Source: Fulvia fulva (Eukaryota > Ascomycota > Dothideomycetes > Mycosphaerellales > Mycosphaerellaceae). Taken from it: 64,000 nucleotides of DNA. The position numbers and the translations under genes were made by a program. The DNA is taken from contig NC_063014.1 of NCBI RefSeq assembly GCF_020509005.1, forward strand, positions 5,580,001-5,644,000. Reading direction: 5' to 3'. Positions 20,945 through 33,242 of the stretch are shown here, one piece after another (position 1 is the first letter of the stretch; each line of letters begins with the position of its first letter). The notes under the pieces were generated by a model. That model saw only the letters and a program-made list of their open reading frames with translations, made no database searches and had not been told where the DNA came from.

Positions 20945-23900
20945 GTAGCCCCCCCGAACAAAGCTGAGTTCCTACGAAGCCGTAGTAGTTCCACATATCG
21001 AGGATGTTCAGCTTCAGTACCAGGCCTAGGCCTGATGTCATGGTCGATACACCATTGGTAAGCCCCGTCGAAAAGCTCAGATTCGAAGAGCCTGCCGATG
21101 TTGACTTCTGGGCCGTCTGCGCGGGCGTGGTATTCTTCGATTGCTTGACGATTGAAGATGATATGTTGGATAGGTTCCCATGAGGTATCCCACTCAGGGC
21201 AACCTTGCCATTAGACTTCATACTTGATCGGCGGTAGTCCTTCAACGTCGTTGGGCTCTACGCGGATTCCCCGGATCTTGCGGACGGCATAGTCGTCAGA
21301 AGGTAGGTTAACAGGCTCGTCGACTTCTACTTCATCGGGAGGACCTGGCATGTCTTGGTTTTGGTTCGGGAATGGGTCCTCAGCCGACGGCCGAAGGCGT
21401 ACGGGATGGAAGACGTCGTGGATCTTTATGTTCGCAGGAAGAGCTAGACGGTAGGCGTGTGAACTGATACGCTCGGTGATCTCAAAAGGACCTAGGTTCT
21501 TCCAGTTCAGCTTCTTGGAGGGGCGGTCTGTCTTGATGTTCTTGGAGTTGAGGTAGACCATATCGCCTACTTGGTAGTCGGGAGCTGGCTGGCGACGACG
21601 ATTGGCTTGATCCTCGTAGATTGCTTGTGCGTACACCATCTCGTCGTGAACTTCTTCATGGATCTGTGAGAGCATAGTAGCGAACTCGTCTGCTGCTTGC
21701 TCGTTTGCGTCTTCGGTAGGCGGGAGAGGTTCTTCTGGTTCCATGCCTGTACGAGGGTGGTAACCTCTCGTAGTATAGAAGGGAGAGTAGCCAGTAGTCT
21801 CCGAGTCCCAGTTACGAGTAGCGAACTCCACCGCAGGGATATGCTGAGGCCAATCCTTCTGGTGGTAGTCGACGAAGCAACGAAGGACCTGCTCGAGGAT
21901 AGCGTTCGTAATTTCGGTCTGGCCGTCGGTCTGTGGCTGAAAACTGGTCGAGAGGTTATGCTTGATGCCCAGGATAGCACACAGACGCTTCCAGAAGTGC
22001 GAGATGAACTGGGTGCCTCTGTCAGAGGTGATGCTATCCGGGAGGCCTTGAAAGCGCCAGACGAATTCGTAGAACAAGCGAGCAGTCTCCTTTGCGGTCA
22101 TGCTCCAGCACGGGATCATGTACCGGTCCTTGGAGTGACGGTCCACGATCACTAGAAGGGCCTTTGCTTTCACGCCGCTGAAGGTCTTGCCGTGAGGAAG
22201 ATCGGTGATAAAGTCCATAGTGATGTGCTTCCACGGACGATCAGGAGCCGGGAGAGGGTGCAAGAGACCGTGGGGACGGTGGCGGTTAGCTTTGGCTCTT
22301 CGGCAAGCAGCGCAGTTCAGCACGTAGCGGCGGACGTCCTTCCAGGAATGCGGCCACCAGTAATACCTAGCGAGGAGCTTGTGGGTCTTGGCTACGCCTG
22401 GGTGACCCCCAGAGGCGGAGTCGTGGATGATTTGAAGAATCTCAGCTCGGATATTAGAGCCTTCGGGCTGCGGTACGTAAAGCTTCTTACGGAAGTAGAC
22501 GACACCTTCCTGGAGCTCGCACTCGGACAGCGAGAAGCCCGGGAATGTCCTCGCGCCAGATTCAAGGGCCTGAACTAACTCTTGGGCGTCTATGTCGGCA
22601 TCGTACGCTGTTCGTACTCGTGCCATGATGCCTTCGGGCTGCTCCTCATTATCAAACCCCTCAAAGTCTGATTCGGATGAGCCGTCGGTCGTTACTGAGC
22701 CCTCTTCATCGTCGTTCAAGTCCTCAGCGTCCGAGGCGTATTCTTCAGGCTCGGATTCATCGTCACTCTCGTCAAGGTAGGCAGGAGCGAGCACGAGAGT
22801 AGCAAAGGAAGCGGCGAGCGTAGGCTGGCCATTCGATAGGTACTCTCGAAGCTCGGAAGAGAGGTTGTGCTCTTTGATGACTTGTTGCCCTGCGATTTGC
22901 CGGCCCCCTCTTCGATCAACTGGAGAGTCACCAGGGCGGCGGGTAAGGGCGTCGGCCATCGAGTTGGCCTTGCTGGGCGTGTACGAGATCACGAAGTTGA
23001 ACCGGGAGAGGAACTCGCTCCAGCGGGCCTGGCGACGATTGAGCAGCTTGCTCTTCATAAAGTAGACGAGGTTCTTATGGTCGGAGCTTACTTGGACGGG
23101 CATAGCAGAGCCTTCGAGCTCGGGGCGCCACTCTTCGAAAGCTTTGACGATGGCGAGAAGCTCCTTGTCGTAGATCTCGTAGTTACACTCCGTGGCGGTC
23201 ATCTTCTTGGAGAGGAAGGCGACAGGTAACCAGGGGGATTCAGGCGAGCGGCGTTGTAGCAGGACACCGCCCACCACGCCGTCGGATGCGTCGGTCTCTA
23301 CACGGGTCTCCAGTTCGAAATCGAAGTGCCGTAGAAGCGGGTTCTCAACAAACTTCGCTTTGAGCAAGTCAAAAGCCTCCTGGCATTCGTCGGTCCAGGC
23401 GAACTTCTCACCCTTGCGCGTGAGCTTCGTCAAAGGGCGTACCACGCCCGAAAATGCGTGGATGAAGCGGCGGTAGAAGTTGGCAAAGCCTAGGAAACCC
23501 TGGACCTCTTTGACGTTCGTAGGAGCATCCCATTCGACGCTAGCGTCGATCTTCTCTTGGTCCATCTTGATGCCGTCTGCGGTAATGATCAAACCAAGGA
23601 ACTTGACTTCGGTCTTCTCAAACTCGCACTTGTCGATGTCGAGCTGCAAGCCGGCGTCTGCGAGCTTCTGAAGGACCTTACAGACGTGCTCGCGGTGCTC
23701 CTCCTTGGTCTCGCTATAGACTAGGATGTCGTCGATGTAGGCAGTGCAGAACTGATCGAGGAACTCCTGAAGGATGTCGTTAATGAAGTTCTGGAAGGTA
23801 CTAGGCCCGTTACAAACGCCGAAGGGCATAACGAGCGACTCGAACAGCCCGTAGCGAGTACGGAAGGCTGTGAGATACTCGTGTCCTTCTGCCATTCGTA

Positions 23901-25008
23901 ACTTGTTGAACGCAGCGATGACATCGAGCTTGGTGAAGTACTTGGCCTTAGAGAGGCGCTCGAGCGTCTCCTGAATCAACGGTATTGGGTAGCGGTTCTT
24001 CTTTGTAACAGCGTTCAAGCCTCGGTAGTCTACGCAGAAGCGTAGACCACCGCCGGGCTTCTTGACGAACATGACGGGACTGCCAGCGCTGGAACGGCTC
24101 GCTCGAATGAACCCCTTCTTTAGGTTCTCTTCGAGGTATCTCTTGAGGACGATAAGCTCTTCTCGGGACATGGAATATAACGGTCCGAACGGTGTCTCTG
24201 CACCTTCTTCTAGCTCAATCTTGTGGTCGTGAGGGCGATGAGGAGGCAGCTCGTCTGCGGCTTTAGCATCGAATACGTGGAGGATGTGGTGTGCCCAAGG
24301 AGGGACCTTCGTAGCAGGGTCGGTAGGTGTACGCTTCTTGTCGAGCTTCTCGAGGGCGATGTCGATATCGCGGAGAGAGGCGGCGAAGACTTGAGCTTTG
24401 GGCTGCTTAGCAGCAGTGGTGAAGGCAGCGGCGTTCACCTGGAAGATCTTGGTATACTCAGGACCGCGCTGAGGCGGCGGAGAAGGCGGAGGTGCCGGAG
24501 GAACTTCTGGAGGGAAGCTGACAGTAAGGGAAGTCCAGTCGATGATAGGTCGGTGTCGTCTGAACCAGGGGAGGCCGAGGATAAACTTCTGATGCGGTAG
24601 GGACGTAAGGAAGCTGGTGATCGACATACGCTTGCCTCCGAGGGTGATTGACGTGTGTACAACATGAGTAATCTTACCAGTGGTAGTCTCCGTGCCGTCA
24701 AAGAGTTCAAGGGTGCGAGGGTACTTCAGTTCCTGGGGTTCGAGGTTGAGAGAGGTCGCGAGTTTATAGTCCATAAAAGACTCGCCTAGTGCGCCAGTGT
24801 CCATGAGAGTGAGATTGGAAGAAGAGAGTTTCTTTGAGCCGATATTTACATTCGTGACGAACGGTTTGCAAGCGTGGTCCTTGCCCGTCTCGTCGTACAG
24901 GTCTAGCTGTGCTGTATTGATCCTCAACTTCTTTCCTCTCTTCACTTTCGGTAAACGTTGTTCTTGGTCTTCATCGCGTCGATGAGGAAGACCTAGGCTT
25001 TTTCCTGC
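20569..25008 (-). pseudogene. pol: Gypsy-2 Pol with a nonsense codon in the chromodomain
   Basis: Same layout as the Gypsy-1 Pol, with intact protease DTG, RT YIDD and DD35E integrase. A TAA at 21213-21211 (GAA in Gypsy-1) ends the protein after IKYEV, cutting the chromodomain and C-terminal tail. The frame is open again below it to 20569. Amino-acid changes seen include Ile->Ser in KIDASVEW and Gly->Ser in YTPSKANSMAD. The enzyme core could still fold, but the targeting domain is lost. Confidence 0.9.
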
Positions 25009-26153
25009 TCAGCGGGAGCAGCAGGAGCAGGCTCGATAGCGCCGACAGCGCCGCGAACCGGGTTGCGGGCGTTACGAGCAGCGAGCTGCGGACAGTTGGC
25101 TGCGATGTGGCCTGGACCGCCGCAGTAGGTGCAGAGTCCGGCCTGGCGACGGCGAAGCTTCTCTTCGGGAGTGAGCTTACCGTTGACGAGGCCCTGGACT
25201 CGAGGGACGGCGGCACCAGCGCTGAGATCCATAGCGTCACCTACAGAGACGGGAGGGAGAGCCGTAGGAGCGGCGGCGCCTAGTGGAGCAGCGAAGTGGC
25301 TTCCGGGACCACGAGGCTGACGACCTTGAGAACGGGAAGCGAGGAGAGAGGCGGTGTGTTTCATGTTGGAGTCGAGGCGCTGGCAGGTCTCGACGAGCTC
25401 ACGGAAGCTCATAGCACCGACGTCCTTGTCCTCGAGGGCTCGAAGAAGCTCTGCTGACAAACCACGGCGGAGAGTGCTCTTCTTGGTCTCTTCGTTGTAG
25501 CCGGTGAACCCGATGTCGCGGTTGAAGGCCGCGAGGTACTCGGCGAAGCTCTTGTTCTTCTGGAGGAGGTTGTGGATGGCGTTCTGGGCGGTGGCTCTAC
25601 GGTCTGGATCACCAAAGGCAGCACGGAGGTCCTGCATCAAGGTGAGGACGTCCGGGCAGCCGATAGTCTGCGTGGCGTTGTCGATGTAGTGTTGTACCTG
25701 AGCCGCGGCGTCTCCCCGAAGGAGGGAGAAGACGTACGTGACTTTGTCCTTCTCTTGCGGAAAGTGGTCGGCATTAGCCAACAGCTTGATGGTGAGCTGT
25801 GTCTCAAATGCCTCAAACTTGCTCTTGTTGCCGTCGAACTCGTCTGGGTCGTTGACCTTCTTGGAGAAGTGCTGGCGGCGGTTGTCGTCGGCGTGCGGGG
25901 CGAGGTTCTGGAAGGTGTTCACAATACCTTGAAGGTATGTTGCTTGGTTGTTTGCTTGCTCGACCTGCTGGGCGGTCTCGCGGAAAGAGGAGACGGTGCG
26001 GTTGATGAGAGCGTAGGCGGTGTCGGGGTTGGCGTTTGCCTAGGCACCGAAGGCAGCGGCGTTCGAGAAGGGGATGTCAGTCCACTCACTGAAGTGGAAT
26101 GGAGTGTCTTGGTTGTCGAGGTTGACACCTCTATCGGTGGCGTGGTCACCTAT
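24993..26153 (-). pseudogene. gag: Gypsy-2 Gag with lost start codon and early stop
   Basis: The ATG used in Gypsy-1 is ATA here (26153-26151), and a Trp codon is TAG at 26042-26040 (AAAFGA then stop). Both are G->A on the coding strand in CpA context on the other strand, so RIP-type. The downstream frame, including the CCHC zinc knuckle, is open to 24993. Without Gag this copy cannot form particles by itself, but Gypsy-1 could in principle supply it. Confidence 0.9.
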
Positions 26154-26195
26154 GAGGATGACTCGAGTGGTTGACGGTTTGTTGGTCTTTTGTGA

Positions 26196-26715
26196 TGTCA
26201 GGGCGAGAGCCTGGCCTATGAGATGCAAGGGTGAAAGCGAGAATGCAGGTGCGAAGTGCAGATGCAAAAGGGTATGGTATGATTGCTACACAAAACAAAA
26301 GACGAAGAAAGCAAGAGAGGCCTGGGGAAGGCCAGATATTTATACGCGACCCTCGCGAGTGCGTGTCCCCGCATCAACAGGGCTAACCCGTGCGAAGCCG
26401 CGCTCAGCAGCTTTGCTCAAAACCTTATTCCAACCTGCCCTACGTTCCGAGTCTTCCACGTGCTTCTTCCAGGGTCCAGCGCAGTCGCGGGTGCTCGCGG
26501 GAGTGCCGTGAGTCACACAGTCACGAGCCGAAGTGAATCTGTCAAGGTTTGGTAGAGGGGTGAATTTGGAGGGCTGGGTCCCGTAGCGAATGTTGCGGGG
26601 CATGTGATTCTTGGCGCTCACACACCAAGCTGGACTGTCACTTCTTGACGACTTCTGAGCACTCTGAGGCTCTTCTGTCCCCACCTTCTGTACACTCTGT
26701 GGGGAGACCATGACA
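26196..26715 (-). repeat. Gypsy-2 5' LTR
   Basis: 520 bp. It differs from its partner at CCTATGAG against CCTGTGAG and at GGTATGGTATG. The candidate PBS GTCTTTTGT (plus) is at 26185-26193, 2 nt away. Confidence 0.92.
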
Positions 26716-29340
26716 AGTATAATACTATATTCTGTTTAGCTTTCCGTAATATTGCCTATACGTACTTCCTCTACCGTAGCGCCGGGTCTACCTATAGTCC
26801 GCGGATCCTAAGCTGATTTACCGGGTTAGTCGTATACCCCTATATCTAGATAGAAGTATATATATTATAGAACCGTAGCCGGCGCGTAAAGTGTATTAGA
26901 TTGTACTTTTCTAGGGCAAACCGAGCCCTATACCTCCTAGCCTAGTCCTTATAGATTTTGTACTTCTCTTCTAGTAGCCTATAGTTCTCCTTAGTCGAGG
27001 AAGACTACGCTAGGATGTTCGTGTCGTCTACGAAGCCGCTCGTAGCGGTGTTCTAGGATTCTAGGGCTAGGAGTAGCGTCGCTATAAAGAAGAGGAACAG
27101 GATAGGTACTAGCGTTAAGCCTTACGGGATTCTAGTATAGACTACTTAAAATAGGCTTTTATACTAACCTACTAGGATCGACGTACTACGGTTTTAGAGG
27201 TAGGACCGTACGAAGTTAATAAGCTACTTAGGGAGTCCTTTCGACCTTAGGATATAGAGTAGCCGCGGGTATAACACGTAGTCGAAGGCTCCTAATATGT
27301 CTAGACTAAGTAAGGATACTACCTTGTCCCTATTCCTATACTAGATAGCCTTTACCTAAGAGGTAATAAGTTCTATCGCGGATAGCGTCGACCGCTATAG
27401 GCGCGTACCTATCTAGGTGTCCGGGAGTAGGGAGTACTCCTCTACCGCCTCGGAGAGTCTCGTTGTAACTAGCTTCTTAAGCGCCTTCCTAAGAGTATTA
27501 AGGAGCGCAATTAGGCGGTACGACTTTACCTACGTATAGTCTTCCTTCTATAGCTTACGTAGGACTACTGTCGTCGATTGTTTAAATGCCGTTAGGTAGT
27601 ATCCGGTCTATAGGCAGGCGGTAAAGATCGCTACGACTACTAGGGCTAGTTAATCTCTACACTTCTTTAGTAGTTCGTTTAGGATCCTATCCGGCCCCGG
27701 GGCTTTCTTCGCCGGCAACTTCCTAAGTATAGCGGTAACATCTCCCTCGGATATATTCTATTAGACCGCTATACTAGGGGCTAGGGGAGTAGAGCTGTTT
27801 ATGTCGCTTAGATTAGCCTCGACTAGGGGCGGGAAGAACTTGCTAGCTAGTAGACGCGCCTTAGCCTCGGGGTCGCTAACCGGGCTACTAGGCGATTGTA
27901 GCGCTAGGATAGAGAAGGAGGGGCCCTATATAGGGTCCTGTCGGGCCTATTTCGCTAGCTTCTATATCCTCGCTAGCTTGTTAGCGATTTCTTCTACTAT
28001 AGCTCTCTAGCCGACTACTTTCTCCCTCCGTATTATAGCTTTCTTCTATTAGTATACCTCCCTATATACGTTCTAGGCCTCCTCGCTATAGCTACTCGTC
28101 TATACCCGGCGGGATCTCCTTACTTCTCTTACTATCGTAGTACACTTCGGCGTCTAGTATAGTTTAGACTATGTCGTTAGTTAGGTAAGCGGAACGTAGA
28201 GTAAGGTCGCTTTTCTTATTTCGTCTATTAACCCTTAGACTACCTCGTCTATCTCGTCTTTACTATTATATTGCTACTACGCGATCTAGACTAGCCTCTC
28301 GGAGTCGTCGAGGTACGCCTAGATATTAGCCTAGTAGGCCTTTCCCTAGTTTAGCTTAGAGGTTCTCGCTAGTATATATTATATCTATATTGTAATAGAG
28401 GTCCTAACTAGTATATAGTCTAACGACGCCTCGAGTTTATATTCGATCCTATAGTAGGTCACTATATAGTAGTAGCTATCCGAGATCTAGGAGAGGTCGA
28501 TTGTGCCTTAGAGTCCCCCTCTCTTCTAGGTACCTAGGTCCTTCGGGGTATTAAGGGCAATTACGTTACTCGCTATTAAGTCGATTACTTCGTCGGCTAT
28601 AGGGTACGGCTATATAAGGTGTTAAATAGGTACGAGTTACGTAGTAGTAGAAGACGGCGGATTACACAAAAGACGAAGAAGGACCTAATAGGATAGCGTG
28701 TATCTATATACAGTATCGCCGGTATTAGTGTAGGTAGATACTAGGTATCCGGATGTTTGCTAGCCTATAGGCTAGCAAACCCTAGTCACGTGATCTAATC
28801 ACATGACACACCTACACCTATATGCTTGTCCTACGGCCTGTATGTTCTTAACATAAGGCTTTCCTAGGAAGGGTAGTATATATTAAAGTCTCCTACTACG
28901 ATATAGTAGCCTTGTCTCTTAAGCGTACTATCTAGGTACCTATAGACCCTAAGGTCGCGGCTAGACCTCGAGGCTAGCGGTTATATATATATATTGTGTA
29001 TCTAAGTGCTACCTACGTAGAGGGAGGTAATATCTCCTCCGCCTTCTTCGTCTACGTAGTATACTACCTCCTATTCGGATTCTAGTATATCCTTACTAAT
29101 ATAGAAGTACGTACGGGGTCTACCGTCGCTTCGTAGGTATATCGTATAGCCTAGTAACTTGTAGGTCGTTAGTCTCTTATAGTGCGGGTTAATCTATAGC
29201 TCCTAGATTACTAGGACGTAGTAGACGTACGGGTCCGCCTCGTATAGGAAATGGTTCTATACTATATCCTTACTATAGTTAACGTTATACTAGATAATGC
29301 TAAGCGTGTCGAGGCTAGTTATCGTTATCGACAATCATTT
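26716..29340 (-). pseudogene. LINE-3 ORF2: endonuclease and reverse transcriptase (RIPed)
   Basis: The minus-strand RT active site, GFVDDTNILA, is at about 27010-27040 with both Asp intact. It is followed by EENYRLLEEKYK and ALEKYNLIHFTRR (about 26900-27000), typical of Tad1-like fungal LINEs. The endonuclease region at about 28860-28900 shows VVGDFNIYYPS, the GDFN motif of exonuclease-endonuclease-phosphatase LINE endonucleases with a RIP-type His->Tyr. The solo LTR at 28620-28853 interrupts this gene. Frequent TAG codons make it dead. The ORF at 27801-28010 on plus is a shadow. Confidence 0.75.
28620..28853 (-). repeat. Solo LTR inside the LINE-3 endonuclease region
   Basis: 234 bp, TGTTAAATAGG...TTCTTAACA on plus, with inverted TGTTAA/TTAACA ends and a perfect TSD TAAGG (28615-28619 and 28854-28858). 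It is much less RIPed than its surroundings, with CACGTG, CACATGAC and ACACACC retained. It contains a 26-bp perfect palindrome at 28755-28780. The size and TGTTA ends suggest a copia LTR, but the sequence is unlike the Copia-1 LTR. The strand is arbitrary. No internal region is present, so the element was lost by LTR-LTR recombination. Confidence 0.85.
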
Positions 29341-30838
29341 CCTCTATAATGTCCTATGTCCTATTACCTAGCGCGTCCTAGTCTACGCGTATCGGTTATA
29401 TACTAAAGGGGAGCCGGGCCTAGTTAGATTCCCTCGCCGTAACTAGTAGAGTACGTAGCCTCCCGTACGCCCTAGGTTGTATATCCTTTATATTATTCTC
29501 GGCCCTAGGGCGCTTATACCCGACCGCCGCTAGCTAGCTCCGGTATAGACTAGCCTTACGGTCGCCGTAGAATCTTAGGGCGACGGTTCTATTTGTGATT
29601 GCCTTGTTTTTCGCTAGTTTCCGCTACGGGCATTCCGCGCTATACGATAGGTAGTACCCCGGACAGTTCGCGTACTACCTCGTAGCCAATATATAGTCCC
29701 TAGATATATAGTCTCCTATATAGTTTGAGTAGGCCTACTTGTTTATATACGTATAGGTTTGGTGTCTATACTGTTAGTATTTAAAGTATTAGAGGACACG
29801 GAAGGATAAGGAGTGCTTTTCTACTATCTTAAGGCTATATTACTAGATTAGGCCTTGTTCTATTACTAGATCCGCCGCTTTCGCGTCTTATAGCTATACG
29901 ATTAGCGCCGAGGCCTTCTTACCTTCTGGCTATTTCCTATAGAGCTAAGTCGCCTTCTAGATTAGAGAGTTAAGAGTAACCGGGTTGTCCTCTTAGAGAG
30001 TACGTAGGTGACCTTAGTTAGTTAGGTCGAACTCTTTAGGCATATCGTAGACTAGGATCGTAAATTGCTTCGTTAAGACCTTCGCTAATGCCGTAACCTT
30101 AGATACCTACTATAGCTATACCTCTAGGTGCCTCCTAGTAGTAGTAGAGCTAGTATAGATCTATAGAGTACCGTTAGACTATTAGTTCACTACGACTACC
30201 CCTAGTTAATTGATTCGCTAGGCGAGCTCCTTGTTCGATAGCTTCGCTACTTCGGCCTAGTCTTCCTTTGCTATAATACGGATTATAACTACGTCGTACG
30301 TTAGGCGGGGGCCTAGTGTCAAAGCCGCGACCGATACCTAGCTATAGGGGTGTTGACTCCGGGTGGCCTTGTTAATCGCCTAAGACGTCGTCCTTATTTC
30401 TTATTACCCTCGGTAATACGATAGTACTAGCGCCGTACGTAGCTAAGTGATCATTACCTATAGAGACTAGTATAGGAGCTAATCGTTAGTCTCTATACTT
30501 TTTACGTCCTCTATAAGTTACTACTAGTTGTCTTAGGGGAGCTTCGCCTATAGAGCCGTAGGCGCCGGTAGTGCTATAGCCTAGGCTACTATTACCTAGG
30601 AGTTGCCTAATGTAGCTAGGCACCTCCGCGGCGTTTAGGGCTATAGAGCTAAAGAAATAGGGTAAAGAGAACTTTAAGCTATCCAACTTAAATAAGGTAG
30701 AACTCCCTCAATTCTAGGGGTAGTAGCCTACTTTATAGATCGTTAGAATAGCCTTAATAAGGGCTTTCGAATATGTCGTGTTTAGTAATAGCGCCGACGC
30801 GTAATCTAGTAAACAATATAGTGTCCTCCTATCGCTTT
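29341..30838 (-). pseudogene. LINE-3 ORF1 (zinc-knuckle protein) and 5' UTR, RIPed
   Basis: Upstream of ORF2 on minus. At about 29640-29700 the frame shows CPGYYLSYSAECP, a zinc-knuckle region with Cys and His changed to Tyr. This is where Tad-like LINEs carry a Gag-like ORF1. The last 150 bp or so before 30838 appear non-coding. The ORF at 30486-30686 lies in the N-terminal part of ORF1 and is only a remnant. Confidence 0.6.
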
Positions 30839-30848
30839 ATCCTTACTA

Positions 30849-33242
30849 TATAACATCGTTAAGAACATACCTATAAAGCGAGCTTAATAATTATCCCGAA
30901 AGACTTCTTTATTAGCCTCTTCTTCCTCGTCTTTATAGGTAGCGACATAACTCGTACGGACTTTAGTCCCTTCTTAGCTAGCTATCTTACGGACGGTAGT
31001 AAGCTTAGACTATAGATTAGGGGTATTTACTACTCTCCTAAACAAGGTAGTCTTAAACTAGCGACTATACCAAAACTAGTCCCGGGCATTAACGTTTAGA
31101 AACGTAGTCTAAAGGATTTGATCAATCCAATAGGTTACTCCCTTCTCCTTAGTAACGGGCCTATCTCTAGTACCGTACTATCGGACGTAGTTATTAATCC
31201 TTATCGTCTTCGTATTCTATAGCCGTTTACGCTATACGAATAGGGCATTAATAGGCCCTACCGGCTGTTCCGAGGGCGTAGGCCTTAACTTAGCTCGAGG
31301 CTTAGGCGTCCTTCTTCTAAGAGTCTCCCCTAACGCTACCGTTAACTAGCTTCTACTAGCTCTAGAACCGGCGTCTCTAATTATCTCTACCTCCTACTAA
31401 CTAAGTTCTTCCTACCGGATCTCCTCTTCGAGTTCTCGTCGTATAGCTTTAGCGGCCTCGGCTCGTACTCTTAATACCTATATACTAGACCTAGTTCGAG
31501 GATTCGGGTTCTTTATAATCCCTCCTAGAGCTTTACCTCGAGATTTGTTACTCTAGATTAGGTAGGCCTTAACCTTAACCTCGTCGTAGTTTATAATCCT
31601 ACTCCCCTATAGAGCCGGTTCTTCTTCCTTAAACTAGATCTAGTAACTACTAGCGGCCGTCGCTTACTACCTAGATCTAGCATCTTAAGGGCGGTATTCT
31701 ATAAGGTATCGGTTATTAGGTAGAGGTTTAGAGTAGTTAGGAAGCTTTACGCTTAAGACACTAGTATAATCTCGACCTAACTATTGTTTCCGAAGCGTAG
31801 GGATTTTTATGTCCTTATTAAATAGAATCGGGCTATAGTGTTCCTTAAGCTACAGAAGTATATAAAGGAGCTTAGGCTTACTATAGTCCCGTCGGAAGTT
31901 GAACTTAGGGGGATTTAGGTCGGTCTTCTTTCCTAGGTAGTACTAGTTATTCGTCGCTAAAAAGACATACCCTTATAAGATAAGGAATAGTATCGCGGGG
32001 CACCTATTAGCCTAATGTTCCGTACTACTATAGTTATAATAGTACCTATTAAGCGCTTTAGACTACTTACGGTTCTATAATTACGGGCGCTATATAAAGT
32101 AAACCTATAGTTTAGGCACTCGATCGGGGTTCTCTAGTTATATAGACCTTTGATTCTTACTAGGATTAAAGGATCTAACCTCCGCCGCGCGACCTCGTTA
32201 GTAAGCTCGAATACTTATCTCTACTATTTTCTAAATAAGGTCATCGTCGATAGTAGCGGAAATAGCTAGTTTATTAAGTGTATTAATCTTAGGGATTAAG
32301 CGCGGCATCTACTTTATAACTGACCGATAAAGCTACGGTAAAGTAAGTAGAAAGTCCGTATATACGGCCTTCTATCCTTCTTTACTATTAGCGATACTTG
32401 TCGCCTCGTCTAGTATCTTTTAAGAGCGCTAAAACCTCTTAGGCTACTTTAGATAGAGTCTACATTTCTTATAAACTGCCTTAGTAACTGACTCTAGGAG
32501 CCCCTAAAGTAGAAGACGGCTACGGGAGTTATTATCGAGGTCTTCGGGATCAATTAGGTTACTAGAGGCTACGAAGAGACGGATAAACTCCTTTATATCC
32601 TGTTCCTTAGGGCTTTTCCCTTTCTCTACCCGGACTATCTCTTTAAGATATTCTCGACTTCCTAATATCGAATAGGTATTGAATCTCGAAAATTTAGCTA
32701 AGAAGGACCTCCTAAAGGTGCTCCGCCTTACTTACTATCCCTCTAACCTTATTACTAAACGTCGGATAGTAGTCTCGTAGTTACGCTCGAAACGACCCTA
32801 GAAGTTGTCTTTCTTAATGAATAGCCTTAGTAGATACTAGTCTATAAGACTATTAAACCTCTCCTAGAATTTAGTAGCGTTCCTACTATTAAAGAGGGGG
32901 TTTTCCGGACTCCCTAGAGTAGGGAAGCAAGGTCCTACATTTTCTATAGTAATAGTAAGACGGCTAAACAAGGCTACTATTGTATCCGGACTATAGGGCA
33001 TTCCTAACGTTATAGTGCCCTTATTTAAGTCATCCTCTTCTTAGTCATTTTGTCGTACTCTTTCTTTACCCTTATTAGAGCCTAAAGCCTCCGGGGTGTT
33101 GTCTTCGTCGCTATCCGAGTCTTCTATCCCTTCTAGGATTATAGCCTCTCTATAAGGCCTATATGCCTTCGTTAGACTTTCTAGTAACTCTTAGCTAGCT
33201 CTAATACTAGTAAATGACTCGAACCTTAATAAAGATATAACT
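30849..33242 (-). pseudogene. Gypsy-A gag (RIPed)
   Basis: The minus-strand reading contains a zinc knuckle at about 32010-32050, YYNYGSTEHQANRCP, which is CX2CX4HX4C with the first two Cys changed to Tyr (TGC->TAC, RIP-type). It ends FLTMLYSKD, joining the protease across LINE-3. The upstream part has acidic and basic low-complexity stretches. There are many TAG stops. It continues into 38855-39052 across Copia-1. Confidence 0.7.

Larger units (their letters stand above)
20425..26715 (-). mobile_element. Gypsy-2: near-identical sibling of Gypsy-1, inactivated by point mutations
   Basis: 6291 bp, the same length as Gypsy-1, 520-bp LTRs, TSD AGTAT (20420-20424 and 26716-26720). The different TSD shows an independent insertion, not a tandem duplication. 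It differs from Gypsy-1 at scattered single bases. Several changes are RIP-type (CCCATG->CCTATG, GCCCAGG->GCCTAGG, CCTGTG->CCTATG) and others are not (a GAA->TAA stop in pol, ATTACAACC/ATTCCAACC in the LTRs). Confidence 0.93.
12990..30838 (-). mobile_element. LINE-3: Tad1-like non-LTR retrotransposon, RIPed, hosting Gypsy-1, Gypsy-2 and a solo LTR
   Basis: The 3' end, a tetranucleotide tail of plus-strand (GATA)n, is at 12990-13015. The 5' end is near 30838. A 10-bp TSD, ATCCTTACTA, lies at 12980-12989 and 30839-30848. After removing the two gypsies and their TSDs about 5.26 kb remains, close to the 5.14 kb of LINE-2. The parts in minus-strand order are 5' UTR, ORF1 (zinc-knuckle protein), ORF2 (endonuclease, RT) and 3' UTR. 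Its 3' UTR resembles the 3' ends of LINE-1 and LINE-2. It is inserted in the gag-protease region of Gypsy-A. Confidence 0.8.

Noticed and set aside
14007..26715. Gypsy-1 and Gypsy-2 as one tandem duplication
   Set aside because: Each has its own TSD (GTAGG, AGTAT), so they are independent insertions into LINE-3.
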